A stretch of DNA of 64,000 nt from JAAYAY01 sp963674575 (lineage in GTDB: Bacteria > Planctomycetota > Planctomycetia > Pirellulales > Thermoguttaceae), in the NCBI GenBank assembly GCA_963674575.2, contig CAXXQT010000001.1, positions 558,001 to 622,000 of the forward strand, written 5' to 3'. Positions 25,270 through 32,900 of this stretch are shown in pieces. Below the pieces are notes generated by a model that searched no databases, was not told the DNA's origin, and worked only from the letters and a program-made list of their open reading frames with translations. The stretch's first letter is position 1; the number at the start of each line of letters is the position of its first letter. The translations under genes were made by a program, and so were the position numbers.

Positions 25270-25820
25270 CCGCTGAATTCAACCCCTACCAGTCGCCGAC
25301 CTCGATCAACACTGGGGATTCACCCACAAGCGACGCACCCAGGCGAGTCGACCGGGTCGCCTTCATCACGTGGCCCATCGTGTTCGGATTGAACATGATC
25401 GTCCCGCTTCTGTTCGGCCTGGCGATTACCTACGAACATGGCCGGATCGGTCTTTGCGCCGCCTCAGGCCTCCTGTTGGCAGCCGGCTGGCTGCTGTGCT
25501 ACGCCAGCCCCCCGGCCGCCCGAAGGCTGATTCTCGGCTCCGCCGTATTGGCATTCACCCAGTTCCTCCCGATCATCCAGATCTTCGCGGGAATGATTGC
25601 TATTTCTGTAGTGGGAAGCGACCCGCTATTCGAAGAAGGCCCCGATGTCACCGAGTTGGCCGGTTTCGCGATGACTTTCATCGTCGGAACCATCCTCCTC
25701 GCACTCGCGGGCGGCCTCGGAGTGCTGCTGGGCTTTGTCTTTCCGCGAAGCTGGTTCAACCTCAATGCGCCGGACTTCCGGAAAAGCGGGAGTGAAGCCG
25801 TTCAAACAGGAAGCGTGTGA
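25266..25820 (+). CDS. Integral membrane protein with NPYQSP motif
   Basis: 184 residues, start in an ATGA overlap. The N-terminal cytoplasmic tail carries NPYQSP, the same motif type as the YIP1-like neighbour. Four to five transmembrane segments follow. No family recognised beyond the planctomycete NPYxxP type. Third gene of the membrane-protein operon; downstream comes a repeat-rich 343-bp gap. Confidence 0.7.
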   Translation: MTAEFNPYQSPTSINTGDSPTSDAPRRVDRVAFITWPIVFGLNMIVPLLFGLAITYEHGRIGLCAASGLLLAAGWLLCYASPPAARRLILGSAVLAFTQFLPIIQIFAGMIAISVVGSDPLFEEGPDVTELAGFAMTFIVGTILLALAGGLGVLLGFVFPRSWFNLNAPDFRKSGSEAVQTGSV

Positions 25821-26163
25821 CGAATCGAGTCCATGGGGATGTGTTGTCTTGCCATTGCCCACATCTTCTTGGATTGACGGCGAATTTCCCATTCCTGTCG
25901 GGAGGAGTCCGCGCAGCGCGACGGAACATCTGTAGCCTCGTGGCGTGAGCCCGTGGCCTGCCGGGCGATCCGATTTCGTCGAAGCCCGCGCAGCGCGGCG
26001 ACACGACGGGATACCGTCCCATTGTATCGCCGCGCTGCGCGGGCTTCCGGTTGATTGCGAAATCATGTCCCCCAGGCTCACGCCTGGGGCTAATTGCGTG
26101 CCGCCGCGCTGCGCGGGCTCTTCTCGTCGAATCGAGCCGCGGGGGCATGCGAAGAACACTCCC
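25821..26163. repeat. Intergenic cluster of dispersed repeat B (locus 1)
   Basis: This 343-bp gap between convergent genes holds four copies of a GCCCGCGCAGCGCGGCGA-type palindromic module: two in plus sense (about 25907-25923 and 25981-26003) and two inverted (about 26026-26047 and 26100-26120). A separate hairpin CCCCAGGCTCACGCCTGGGG lies at about 26070-26089. A related cluster lies at 54041-54244. The segment about 25907-25958 matches the reverse complement of about 54088-54136 over ~50 bp. No ORF is believed here. Confidence 0.85.
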
Positions 26164-27555
26164 CTACTTCTTCCCCTTCGCCTTCCGCTCGCGCATGGGC
26201 CAGTCGGACGATTCCGTCCGGGCGCCGCGGAGGTACGCTTCGATCTTGGCAACGATCTCGGGGTGCCCGGCGGCGACGTCGTCAGACTCGTCAAGGTCCG
26301 TTTCCAGATCGTACAGAGCGATTGGCTTCTTCCACTGCCCAACGGCCTTCCATCGGCCCATGCGGACGGCCTGCTTGGACGAGCCGCCCTCGTGGAATTC
26401 CCAGTACATGAATTCGTGGCGAGGTTGCTCGCCCTGCCCCAGCAATGTGGGCACGATCGAGATACCGTCGATCGGCCTGGTCACGGCCACGCCCGCCAGT
26501 TCGGCGGCCGTGGGAAGGAAATCCCAGAAGGCCCAGGGAAGGTCGCTCTCCGTGCCGGGACGGATCTTGCCGGGCCAGCGGGCGATGCCGGGAACGCGGA
26601 TTCCGCCGTCGTGGAGCGATCGCTTGTAGCCCTGCAGCGGCCCGGAACTGTGGAAGAAGGCCGGATCGGCGCCGCCTTCCTTGTGCGGCCCGTTGTCGCT
26701 CGCAAACAGGACGAAGGTGTTCTCGTCGATCCCCTTGGCCTTGAGCAGGGCCAACAGACGCCCCACATCGCCGTCAAGCCGCGTGATCATGGCAGCGTGG
26801 CCCTTCTGGGGCTCGGGCCAGTCCCGATCCGCATAGGGGCCGAAGTCAGGAACCTCCATCCCCTTCTTCCCCGCCTCGTTGTTGGCGTGGGGAAGCGTGT
26901 AGGCCAGGTAGAGGAAGAAAGGTCCCGCCGCGTTCTTCTCCACAAACCCCAAGGCCTCTTCGGTCATCAGGTCGTGGGAGTAGTCGACTCGCTTCGTGGC
27001 CACGCCGCCGGGATGGTTCGGTTTCTTCGAACGATCCACCACGTTGCGAAGGGGGACCTTCTCTTCGTTTCGCCAGAGGAACTCGGGATAGTAGTTGTGG
27101 GCGTGGCCCTGGTTGAGGTAGCCGAAGAAGTAGTCGAATCCCTGGCGGTTCGGGTGACCCGTGCTGCCGTCTTCCCCAAGCCCCCACTTGCCGACCAGGG
27201 CGGTTGTGTAGCCGGCCTGCTTGAGCAGTTCCGCCACCGTGACTTCCTCCGGCGGAAGCGGAAAGCGGCCGTTGCCGCGGACGAAGGCGTGGCCCGTGTG
27301 CAAGCCCGTCATGAGGCAACAGCGCGAAGGGGCACAAACCGTGCTGCCAGCGTAGCAATCGGTGAATCGCAATCCCTCGGCGGCCATGCGGTCGAGATTC
27401 GGCGTCTGGATCACCTTCTGTCCATAGCAGCCCAGGTCACCGTAGCCGAGATCGTCGGCCAAGATGAAGATGATATTGGGCCGATCGGCGGCGAGGGAGA
27501 TGATCGGGCAGAGCAGCAAGAGGACGACAGCGAGAACGCCGAGATTTCGCGACAT
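26164..27555 (-). CDS. Secreted Cys-type sulfatase (arylsulfatase A-like)
   Basis: 463 residues, ATG with GGAGGTG 6 nt upstream. Signal peptide at residues 1-22. Sulfatase core: PNIIFILADDLGYGDLG with metal-binding Asp34/Asp35; the formylglycine motif Cys74-A-P-S-Arg78 within the longer signature running to LMTGLHTGH; FFLYLAYTLPH; and FASDNGPHKEGG. The C-terminal sub-domain contains GRWKAVGQW and LYDLETDLDE. Cys74 would need conversion by a formylglycine-generating enzyme. It is expected to remove sulfate esters from carbohydrates in the periplasm. Such enzymes are numerous in marine planctomycetes. Exact substrate unknown. Confidence 0.92.
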   Translation of the reverse strand: MSRNLGVLAVVLLLLCPIISLAADRPNIIFILADDLGYGDLGCYGQKVIQTPNLDRMAAEGLRFTDCYAGSTVCAPSRCCLMTGLHTGHAFVRGNGRFPLPPEEVTVAELLKQAGYTTALVGKWGLGEDGSTGHPNRQGFDYFFGYLNQGHAHNYYPEFLWRNEEKVPLRNVVDRSKKPNHPGGVATKRVDYSHDLMTEEALGFVEKNAAGPFFLYLAYTLPHANNEAGKKGMEVPDFGPYADRDWPEPQKGHAAMITRLDGDVGRLLALLKAKGIDENTFVLFASDNGPHKEGGADPAFFHSSGPLQGYKRSLHDGGIRVPGIARWPGKIRPGTESDLPWAFWDFLPTAAELAGVAVTRPIDGISIVPTLLGQGEQPRHEFMYWEFHEGGSSKQAVRMGRWKAVGQWKKPIALYDLETDLDESDDVAAGHPEIVAKIEAYLRGARTESSDWPMRERKAKGKK

Positions 27556-27661
27556 GGAACACCTCCGGGAAACACAAAAGGGACGCGGTGGTTACCGCGC
27601 CCCATTGTGATCTAGGAGGATAGCCTGTGCAACCGAACTGTCTGGCCCGTCGGGAGGTTGA

Positions 27662-30337
27662 CTACTCCGACTGCCGGTTCTTTGCTCCGGGCGAGGGCAC
27701 CAGGGGTTGCCTGGTCTCGTCGCCGTCCGGGTACCGGCCGAAAGCCACGTCGTCGGTCTGTCTTTCAAACCGCACGTAGTCGACCACGTAGGTCGCCCCG
27801 TCCTTCTCCGTCGTCAGGAAGATCTCCTCGCCCTTCTTCGACAATTTGAAGCTGGCGTGCAGGCCCGGGGCGGACGTCTTGGCGTCGTCGGCCCAGACGA
27901 GCAGATGCCCCTTGGGCGGAATCGTCGTTCCTTCCGGGAAGGACCACTTGCGCAGGTTCTCGCCGGAGTCGCTCAAGCTCATGCCAGAAAGATCAACAGG
28001 GCGGTCGCTCCGATTGAACAGCTCGATCCAGTCGCCCTCCCGATCCTCCGCCTCGACCGCGGGCTTGCTCCTGGCGGCGAGGAACTCGTTGATCACAACC
28101 GGCGACTCCATCGTTTTGGGCGGAGCGACCGGTTCCGGGGCAACTTCCTTCTTCGGTTCGGGCAAGGCCACGGCAATGTTCTTCGGCAATTGGGCGATCG
28201 CCTCGTTGCTGAGGAGATAGTCTCGACGCTTCTCGAAGAAGCTGCGGAGGGTTCCGCTCTGTCCGTCCTCGCTCGTTGTGTCGGCCGTGGCTTGCAGGAA
28301 GGCATCCAACGTGGAGAGCTTCCTCGTGTCGGCCTCGACTTCCTTCTCGAGCAGGCTTCGGTAGCCGGCGACAAACGGTCCGACTTCGTTCCAGTCGAAG
28401 GACTTTTCGGCCAGGATGCGAAGGTACTGGAGATACTTCTCTTTCAGACGCGGGACCTGGAGGAGCTTGCTTCGCAGGGGCTTGCCGCCTTCGTTTAGGG
28501 CAACGAGCGGGTCCAGTTCGGGACCGCCATGTCCGCCCGGGCCACCACCGGGTCCGCCGGGGCCGCCGCGCCCACCGAATCCGCCTCGTCCGCGACCACC
28601 GCGTCCGAACTCGCGCCCGGCTCGCTCGCGATTCTCGTCGGTTGCTCCCTCGGCAGTTTGGCGAGGATCGGAGCCGCCCCGTCGATCGGCGCGTTGTCCG
28701 GAAGGCCCCTGGGCCATATCGCCTTGCGACTGTCGCTCCGCACTCGGAGTGAAATCGCCGGGCATGCCTCCATCCCGAGGCGGACTGAAGTCGCCGGGGA
28801 AGGCTCCATCCTGCGGCGGTCCGAAGTCGCCGGGCATCCCGGCTCCCTGGGGAGGTCCGAAATCGCCGGGAAAACCACCGGGCATGCCGGGGCCGCCCAT
28901 GGGGCCAAACCCACCGGGAAATCCTCCACCCGGTCCGCCGGGGCCGCCCATCGCCCCGCCGGGACGTCCGGGACCTCCAGGACCGCCCGAAGCGCGAAAC
29001 GCCTCGTTCATGTCATGGGGGGCGATGTGGAATTTCCCGTCCGCCTCTTTGAAGATGTAGTAGTCGCTCGAACGGGTCCAGTAGCCGTCGCTATTGGCCA
29101 CGGCCACGTCCATGGCAAGGAACCAGAGCGTGCTGTCGATGTCGAGGATCGGAGAGATCGCTTCTTCCAACTGGTCGGTGGGCGTCTCGTTGAGCACGCG
29201 GCACAAGTTGATCAGCTCTCGCCACGACTCCTCCTTGTCTTTCGACTTGATCTCGAACCGTTGCCGGTAGTCCTCGATATTCTCGCCCAGATAGCGAAGT
29301 CCGCCGTCGGCCCTGGGATTGCCGGGCACCTTCCAACGCGCGCCCTTGTCGGAGGCGTAGTTTTCCTTCAGAAACTGCTTGTCGAACTGCTGCACGTTGC
29401 AGTAGAGGCCCCAACTCTCGCCGTTGATCACCACTTTGACGAAGTTGGCCTTCGGCGCCGGCAGGTGCTGCCGGGCGATGTGCGAATAGAGCACCGAACT
29501 CAAGAGCGACGAATCACTGGCGCAGTTGAGCAGGTTGAGCGTCTTGTAACCGTAGAGCCGCTGCTGCGGATTGACCAGGTCGAGGGACAGGTTGAGGGAA
29601 CGCTTGTAGCCGGCCGGAACCATCATGTAGGACGACATGCCCCGGAAATGGACGCCCACGTTCGGGTAGGTCTTTCCGTCGACCGTCAGCGTGGCGGGCA
29701 CGTCCACGTCGGTGCCTTTGAAGGCCGCCAGTTCGTCTTCCCAGTCTTCGCTTTCGAATTCAAGGAACAAGGTTCGAAGGACGGTCGATTCGTAGAGAGA
29801 CGCATCGGGGTAGTTGGCCACGTCATCGGGAGACACCTTGGGGCCGGGCTGGGCCGGTTCACGATTGCGTCCGCCGGGGCCGCCGCCGGGTCCTCCGCGA
29901 CCGCCTCGTCCGCGGTCTCCACGTCCACCACCGGCAGCCTCGCGGGCCGCTTTTCGCTCGGCCAGATTGAGGATCCCGTCGTCGTCGAGGTCGAATTCCT
30001 CAAGCAGTTTGCGTTCGCTGCTGTCGGGGCCGCCGAAACCGCCCGGGCCTCCCCCCGGTCCGCCGGGACCGCCGCCGGGACCGCCGCCGGGACCGCGGAA
30101 GCCATCGCGGCCTCCGAAGTCGTCACGCCCGAACTCCTCGCGTCCAAAACCGCGGGTCGGACGAGCGTCCTCGTCGTTTGGTCGCTCGCGATCGGACCAG
30201 CCCATTTGCCACCACGGAGTTTGCGCCGCCGGACCTTGGCCCGCACCGCTGGGCGACTGGGACCAAAGAAGCGGAGCGGAAAAAAGGGCGACTCCCAAAG
30301 CTGCCACGCTGACCATGCCAATGGCGATTCGTTTCAT
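27662..30337 (-). CDS. CotH-kinase-family protein with EF-hand-like motif, Gly/Pro-rich linkers and lamin-tail domain
   Basis: 891 residues from the ATG at 30337, with GAGGAG 5-8 nt upstream; a longer frame to 30484 lacks a ribosome site. Order: signal peptide (1-~27); Gly/Pro/Arg-rich block holding the EF-hand-like loop DLDDDGILNLAE; CotH domain (GVHFRGMSSYMMVPAGYKRSL, LNLLNCASDSSLLSSVLYSH, VVINGESWGLYCNVQQ, HIAPHDMNEAFRA); a second long Gly/Pro block with four 12-residue PGDFxPP units; the C-terminal part of CotH; and a final LTD domain (VVINEFLAARS, DWIELFNRSDRPVDLSG). CotH proteins are atypical kinases that phosphorylate secreted proteins in Bacillus. Here it is the third gene of a DUF4956-VTC-CotH unit, so an extracytoplasmic phosphate-transfer role is inferred. 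Confidence 0.88.
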   Translation of the reverse strand: MKRIAIGMVSVAALGVALFSAPLLWSQSPSGAGQGPAAQTPWWQMGWSDRERPNDEDARPTRGFGREEFGRDDFGGRDGFRGPGGGPGGGPGGPGGGPGGFGGPDSSERKLLEEFDLDDDGILNLAERKAAREAAGGGRGDRGRGGRGGPGGGPGGRNREPAQPGPKVSPDDVANYPDASLYESTVLRTLFLEFESEDWEDELAAFKGTDVDVPATLTVDGKTYPNVGVHFRGMSSYMMVPAGYKRSLNLSLDLVNPQQRLYGYKTLNLLNCASDSSLLSSVLYSHIARQHLPAPKANFVKVVINGESWGLYCNVQQFDKQFLKENYASDKGARWKVPGNPRADGGLRYLGENIEDYRQRFEIKSKDKEESWRELINLCRVLNETPTDQLEEAISPILDIDSTLWFLAMDVAVANSDGYWTRSSDYYIFKEADGKFHIAPHDMNEAFRASGGPGGPGRPGGAMGGPGGPGGGFPGGFGPMGGPGMPGGFPGDFGPPQGAGMPGDFGPPQDGAFPGDFSPPRDGGMPGDFTPSAERQSQGDMAQGPSGQRADRRGGSDPRQTAEGATDENRERAGREFGRGGRGRGGFGGRGGPGGPGGGPGGHGGPELDPLVALNEGGKPLRSKLLQVPRLKEKYLQYLRILAEKSFDWNEVGPFVAGYRSLLEKEVEADTRKLSTLDAFLQATADTTSEDGQSGTLRSFFEKRRDYLLSNEAIAQLPKNIAVALPEPKKEVAPEPVAPPKTMESPVVINEFLAARSKPAVEAEDREGDWIELFNRSDRPVDLSGMSLSDSGENLRKWSFPEGTTIPPKGHLLVWADDAKTSAPGLHASFKLSKKGEEIFLTTEKDGATYVVDYVRFERQTDDVAFGRYPDGDETRQPLVPSPGAKNRQSE

Positions 30338-30426
30338 TGAAGAACTCCTCGAGCGGCGTCCCTGCCACGGATTATGAAAATAGGTCTTGTTTCGGTCGTT
30401 CACACGGTTGGAGGCGGAGGCTGCCT

Positions 30427-31188
30427 TCACGCGGCCGAAGGGATTAATCCCAGCAATCGGCATCCGTGTACATACTTGGAACACCGCCCAACGCGAAAAG
30501 TTAGGGGATAAAGCAAATCTTTTAGTTCCCGTTCCCGTCCGACAGGGGTTTTCCCCTCCACGACGACCAGGTTGTGGAGTCGATGGGGAAAGGCGGTTGC
30601 CACACGGGTCCGGCCTGTCTGATCGTAGAAGGTGAGTTCATAGTCGAGCGTGATTCGCAGGTCACCGTCACGCGAGGCAAAGTGTTCGCGGCGATACTCA
30701 ACGATCGAGACGGGATCGCTGGACGCGAGGACGCGGGCCACGTGTTCGTCGGGGAGGGATTCGATCAGGCCGTCGCGGATTTCCCGATAGGACATCTCGG
30801 ACAGGGGTCGCGGGGCCTGCATCTGGAGGCGGTGTTTGCCGGTCACGCGATTATCGCGCCACTTGATTTCGAAGAAGAAGTCCCGTCCCGGGGCGAGCGT
30901 ATCGTACCAGCGAAGTCGAAGCTTCTGGCGTCGGCCCACCCCGGCCAGGTTGGCCCGGCACGCGGATAGGCGCACGTCGTCGTAATAGATGCTGCGAACC
31001 GTGGAAATCGGATCGTTGTGAATCTGGCGGCGGCAGTTCATGTCGAGCACGTTGCGCAGCTTCCCCAGGTCGGCGATTGGCAGCGTGAATTTCACCTCGC
31101 GCCGTGAAGCGAGATCGCTCCGAGTCTCTCGCGATCCGAGGATCTGGAAAGTGGTTGAGCGCGATCCGTCGTCAGGAAAGTGATTCAC
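30427..31188 (-). CDS. VTC-domain (polyphosphate polymerase-like) protein
   Basis: 253 residues starting at GTG 31188. The start follows the DUF4956 stop by 9 nt, with GAGG at the stop serving as ribosome site. The protein has the basic-tunnel signatures of the VTC/TTM fold: RREVKFTL, VRSIYYDD, KLRLRWYD, FFEIKWRDNRVTGKHRL, VVVEGKTPVGRERELKDLLYPL. In yeast the VTC4 domain makes polyphosphate from ATP; the bacterial homologues are less studied. The tunnel residues (Glu/Lys/Arg on several strands) look retained. It lies between a DUF4956 membrane protein and a secreted CotH protein, all leftward. Confidence 0.85.
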   Translation of the reverse strand: MNHFPDDGSRSTTFQILGSRETRSDLASRREVKFTLPIADLGKLRNVLDMNCRRQIHNDPISTVRSIYYDDVRLSACRANLAGVGRRQKLRLRWYDTLAPGRDFFFEIKWRDNRVTGKHRLQMQAPRPLSEMSYREIRDGLIESLPDEHVARVLASSDPVSIVEYRREHFASRDGDLRITLDYELTFYDQTGRTRVATAFPHRLHNLVVVEGKTPVGRERELKDLLYPLTFRVGRCSKYVHGCRLLGLIPSAA

Positions 31189-31197
31189 GGCAGGGCC

Positions 31198-31896
31198 TCA
31201 CAGGATGGAGTTCACGTTGACGTAGGAGAACTCGCAATCGGGAAGCCGCTCGCGAAGACGGGTCATCAGGGCGATCGTTTCGCGTCCCTCGGCCCGGTTC
31301 AGGACGATGCGCAACTGGCCCCGTCCGTTTTCGATGTCGCACCGTTGCAGCGTATACTGGCCGGCCAGTTCCTCGACGACGTCGAGGACGCCGGAGTCGC
31401 CGTTGAAATAGCGTCCGGAGTCACCCGTGATCGTCAGGAGAAGGTTCTGTTGCCTTCGGCCCCGTCCGGCCAGATGCATGGCCACGATGAAGACGGTCGC
31501 CACCAGGACAAGAACAATGGCCAGCAGGGGCAACCCGGCGCCGAGCGCCAGCCCCACACCGATGCACAGGAACAGGTAGACCAGTTCTTCCGGCTCCTTG
31601 ATCGCCGCCCTGAACCGGACGATCGACAGGGCGCCGACCAGTCCGAGCGACAAGGCGAGCGATGACTTGACCACGGAGATGACCCCGATCGTCACCAGGG
31701 TGAGCAAGGGGAACACTCGCGTGATAGAATCGCTATCCGAGGCAGACGAACCGCAACACCGGTAAAGAAGCCGAACATAAAGTGCCAGAAAACCGCCCAG
31801 GATGAGGTAAACTGCCAGGGTGATGGCCGACACGTTCTGGGCAATCGACACCGAGTCTTGTAGCTGATTCCAGGATTCTCGTATTTGATCGTGCAT
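31198..31896 (-). CDS. DUF4956 membrane protein
   Basis: 232 residues. One N-terminal segment (ITLAVYLILGGFLALYVRLLY) and three more hydrophobic segments are followed by a cytoplasmic domain of ~95 residues. The DUF4956 core is recognisable: SSLALSLGLVGALSIVRFRAAIKEPEELVYLFLCIGVGLALG. This family is, to my knowledge, often found beside VTC-domain proteins and may form the membrane part of that system. It is the first gene of the leftward three-gene unit and is divergent from the ECF sigma gene. Confidence 0.85.
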   Translation of the reverse strand: MHDQIRESWNQLQDSVSIAQNVSAITLAVYLILGGFLALYVRLLYRCCGSSASDSDSITRVFPLLTLVTIGVISVVKSSLALSLGLVGALSIVRFRAAIKEPEELVYLFLCIGVGLALGAGLPLLAIVLVLVATVFIVAMHLAGRGRRQQNLLLTITGDSGRYFNGDSGVLDVVEELAGQYTLQRCDIENGRGQLRIVLNRAEGRETIALMTRLRERLPDCEFSYVNVNSIL

Positions 31897-32273
31897 GGTC
31901 CTGCCTGAGGTGGGTTCCTAGTTTCAGGAACGAGATCTGCGGGGGGGGATTCACGGGGAAACCACAAAATTATCAAGAATCTCACATTTCGTCACCAGGG
32001 GGAAGATTTGCCGAATCGTCTAAAAACCATATCCGGCAACACCTTACGAAACCGGAGTTCCTCAGGCGGGGTTGCGAGAGGGGGAGCGTGTTCATTAAGA
32101 ACTAACAGAAGGCGGTAACCTACAACCTGACTCGGTCATCACCCCATTCAGCGGAGTTCAGTCCTCCCCCCAGAGGCGATAAAATCAACCACTCAGCATC
32201 TGCCGGGCTTGGGAGATCGCCCGCCCTGTGGATCGGTTCCCGGTATCCACGTTCCAGAAATTGGACAGTCGAC
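31897..32273. other. Divergent intergenic region, no feature assigned
   Basis: 377 bp between DUF4956 and the ECF sigma gene, which point away from each other. It must hold both promoters, but I see no convincing -35/-10 pair, hairpin, repeat or small ORF in it. An A/T-richer patch lies around 31960-32110. Confidence 0.5.
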
Positions 32274-32900
32274 ATGACGGACCTCACCATTCGCCAACGA
32301 CTTTGCGACGACGCGGAGGGCGTGCTCGCGGAAGAGTTTTCGCGAAATCGCGACCGCTTCTGGCGAATGGTCGATTTCCGCCTCGACGCGGCTCTCGCGG
32401 GGCGTATCGACCCGGACGACGTGCTCCAGGAGGCCTGGCTGGCCGCGACCCAGCGAGTCGAGCATTTCCTGCAGAACGAGTCGCTGTCGTTGTTCGTTTG
32501 GTTGCGGTTGATTGTTCAGCAGACGGTGATTGACGTGCAGCGGCGGCACCTGGGAGCCAAGAAGCGGGATGCCTATCGGGAACGCTCGATTGACCACAAC
32601 GCCTGGTCGCGAAACACATCCGTGTCGCTCGTAGCGCGGCTCCTGGGAACCTTCACTTCTCCCAGCCAGGCGGCCGTTCGGGGTGAGCGGGCCATCAAGT
32701 TGCGCGAGGCCATCGAGGGCATGGACGAGATTGATCGCGAGGTTCTCGCCCTCCGCCATTTCGAAGAGTTGACGAATTCGGAGGTCGCCGAAGTGTTGGG
32801 AATCCAGGAGACGGCCGCGAGCAATCGCTACGTGCGAGCCCTTCGGCGTCTGAAGACGATCCTTGACGGGCTTCCCGATTTCGCGGAACCGGAGAAATGA
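32274..32900 (+). CDS. ECF-family RNA polymerase sigma factor (kinase-linked type)
   Basis: 208 residues. Sigma region 2 is visible at residues ~20-90 (RFWRMVDFRLDAALAGRIDPDDVLQEAWLAA) and region 4 at ~140-200 (REAIEGMDEIDREVLALRHFEELTNSEVAEVLGI, then SNRYVRALRRLK). Its TGA overlaps the ATG of a large Ser/Thr kinase gene (ATGA at 32897-32900). That arrangement is characteristic of planctomycete ECF groups controlled by a linked protein kinase instead of a classical anti-sigma factor. No anti-sigma gene is present. Confidence 0.9.
   Translation: MTDLTIRQRLCDDAEGVLAEEFSRNRDRFWRMVDFRLDAALAGRIDPDDVLQEAWLAATQRVEHFLQNESLSLFVWLRLIVQQTVIDVQRRHLGAKKRDAYRERSIDHNAWSRNTSVSLVARLLGTFTSPSQAAVRGERAIKLREAIEGMDEIDREVLALRHFEELTNSEVAEVLGIQETAASNRYVRALRRLKTILDGLPDFAEPEK

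Noticed and set aside
25907..26120. CRISPR-like array
   Set aside because: The repeated modules occur in both orientations with irregular spacing and no unique spacers of constant length; no cas genes are present.
28529..30340. 603-aa plus-strand frame opposite the CotH gene
   Set aside because: The Gly/Pro-rich repeat DNA is open in several frames; CotH and LTD domains are on the minus strand.
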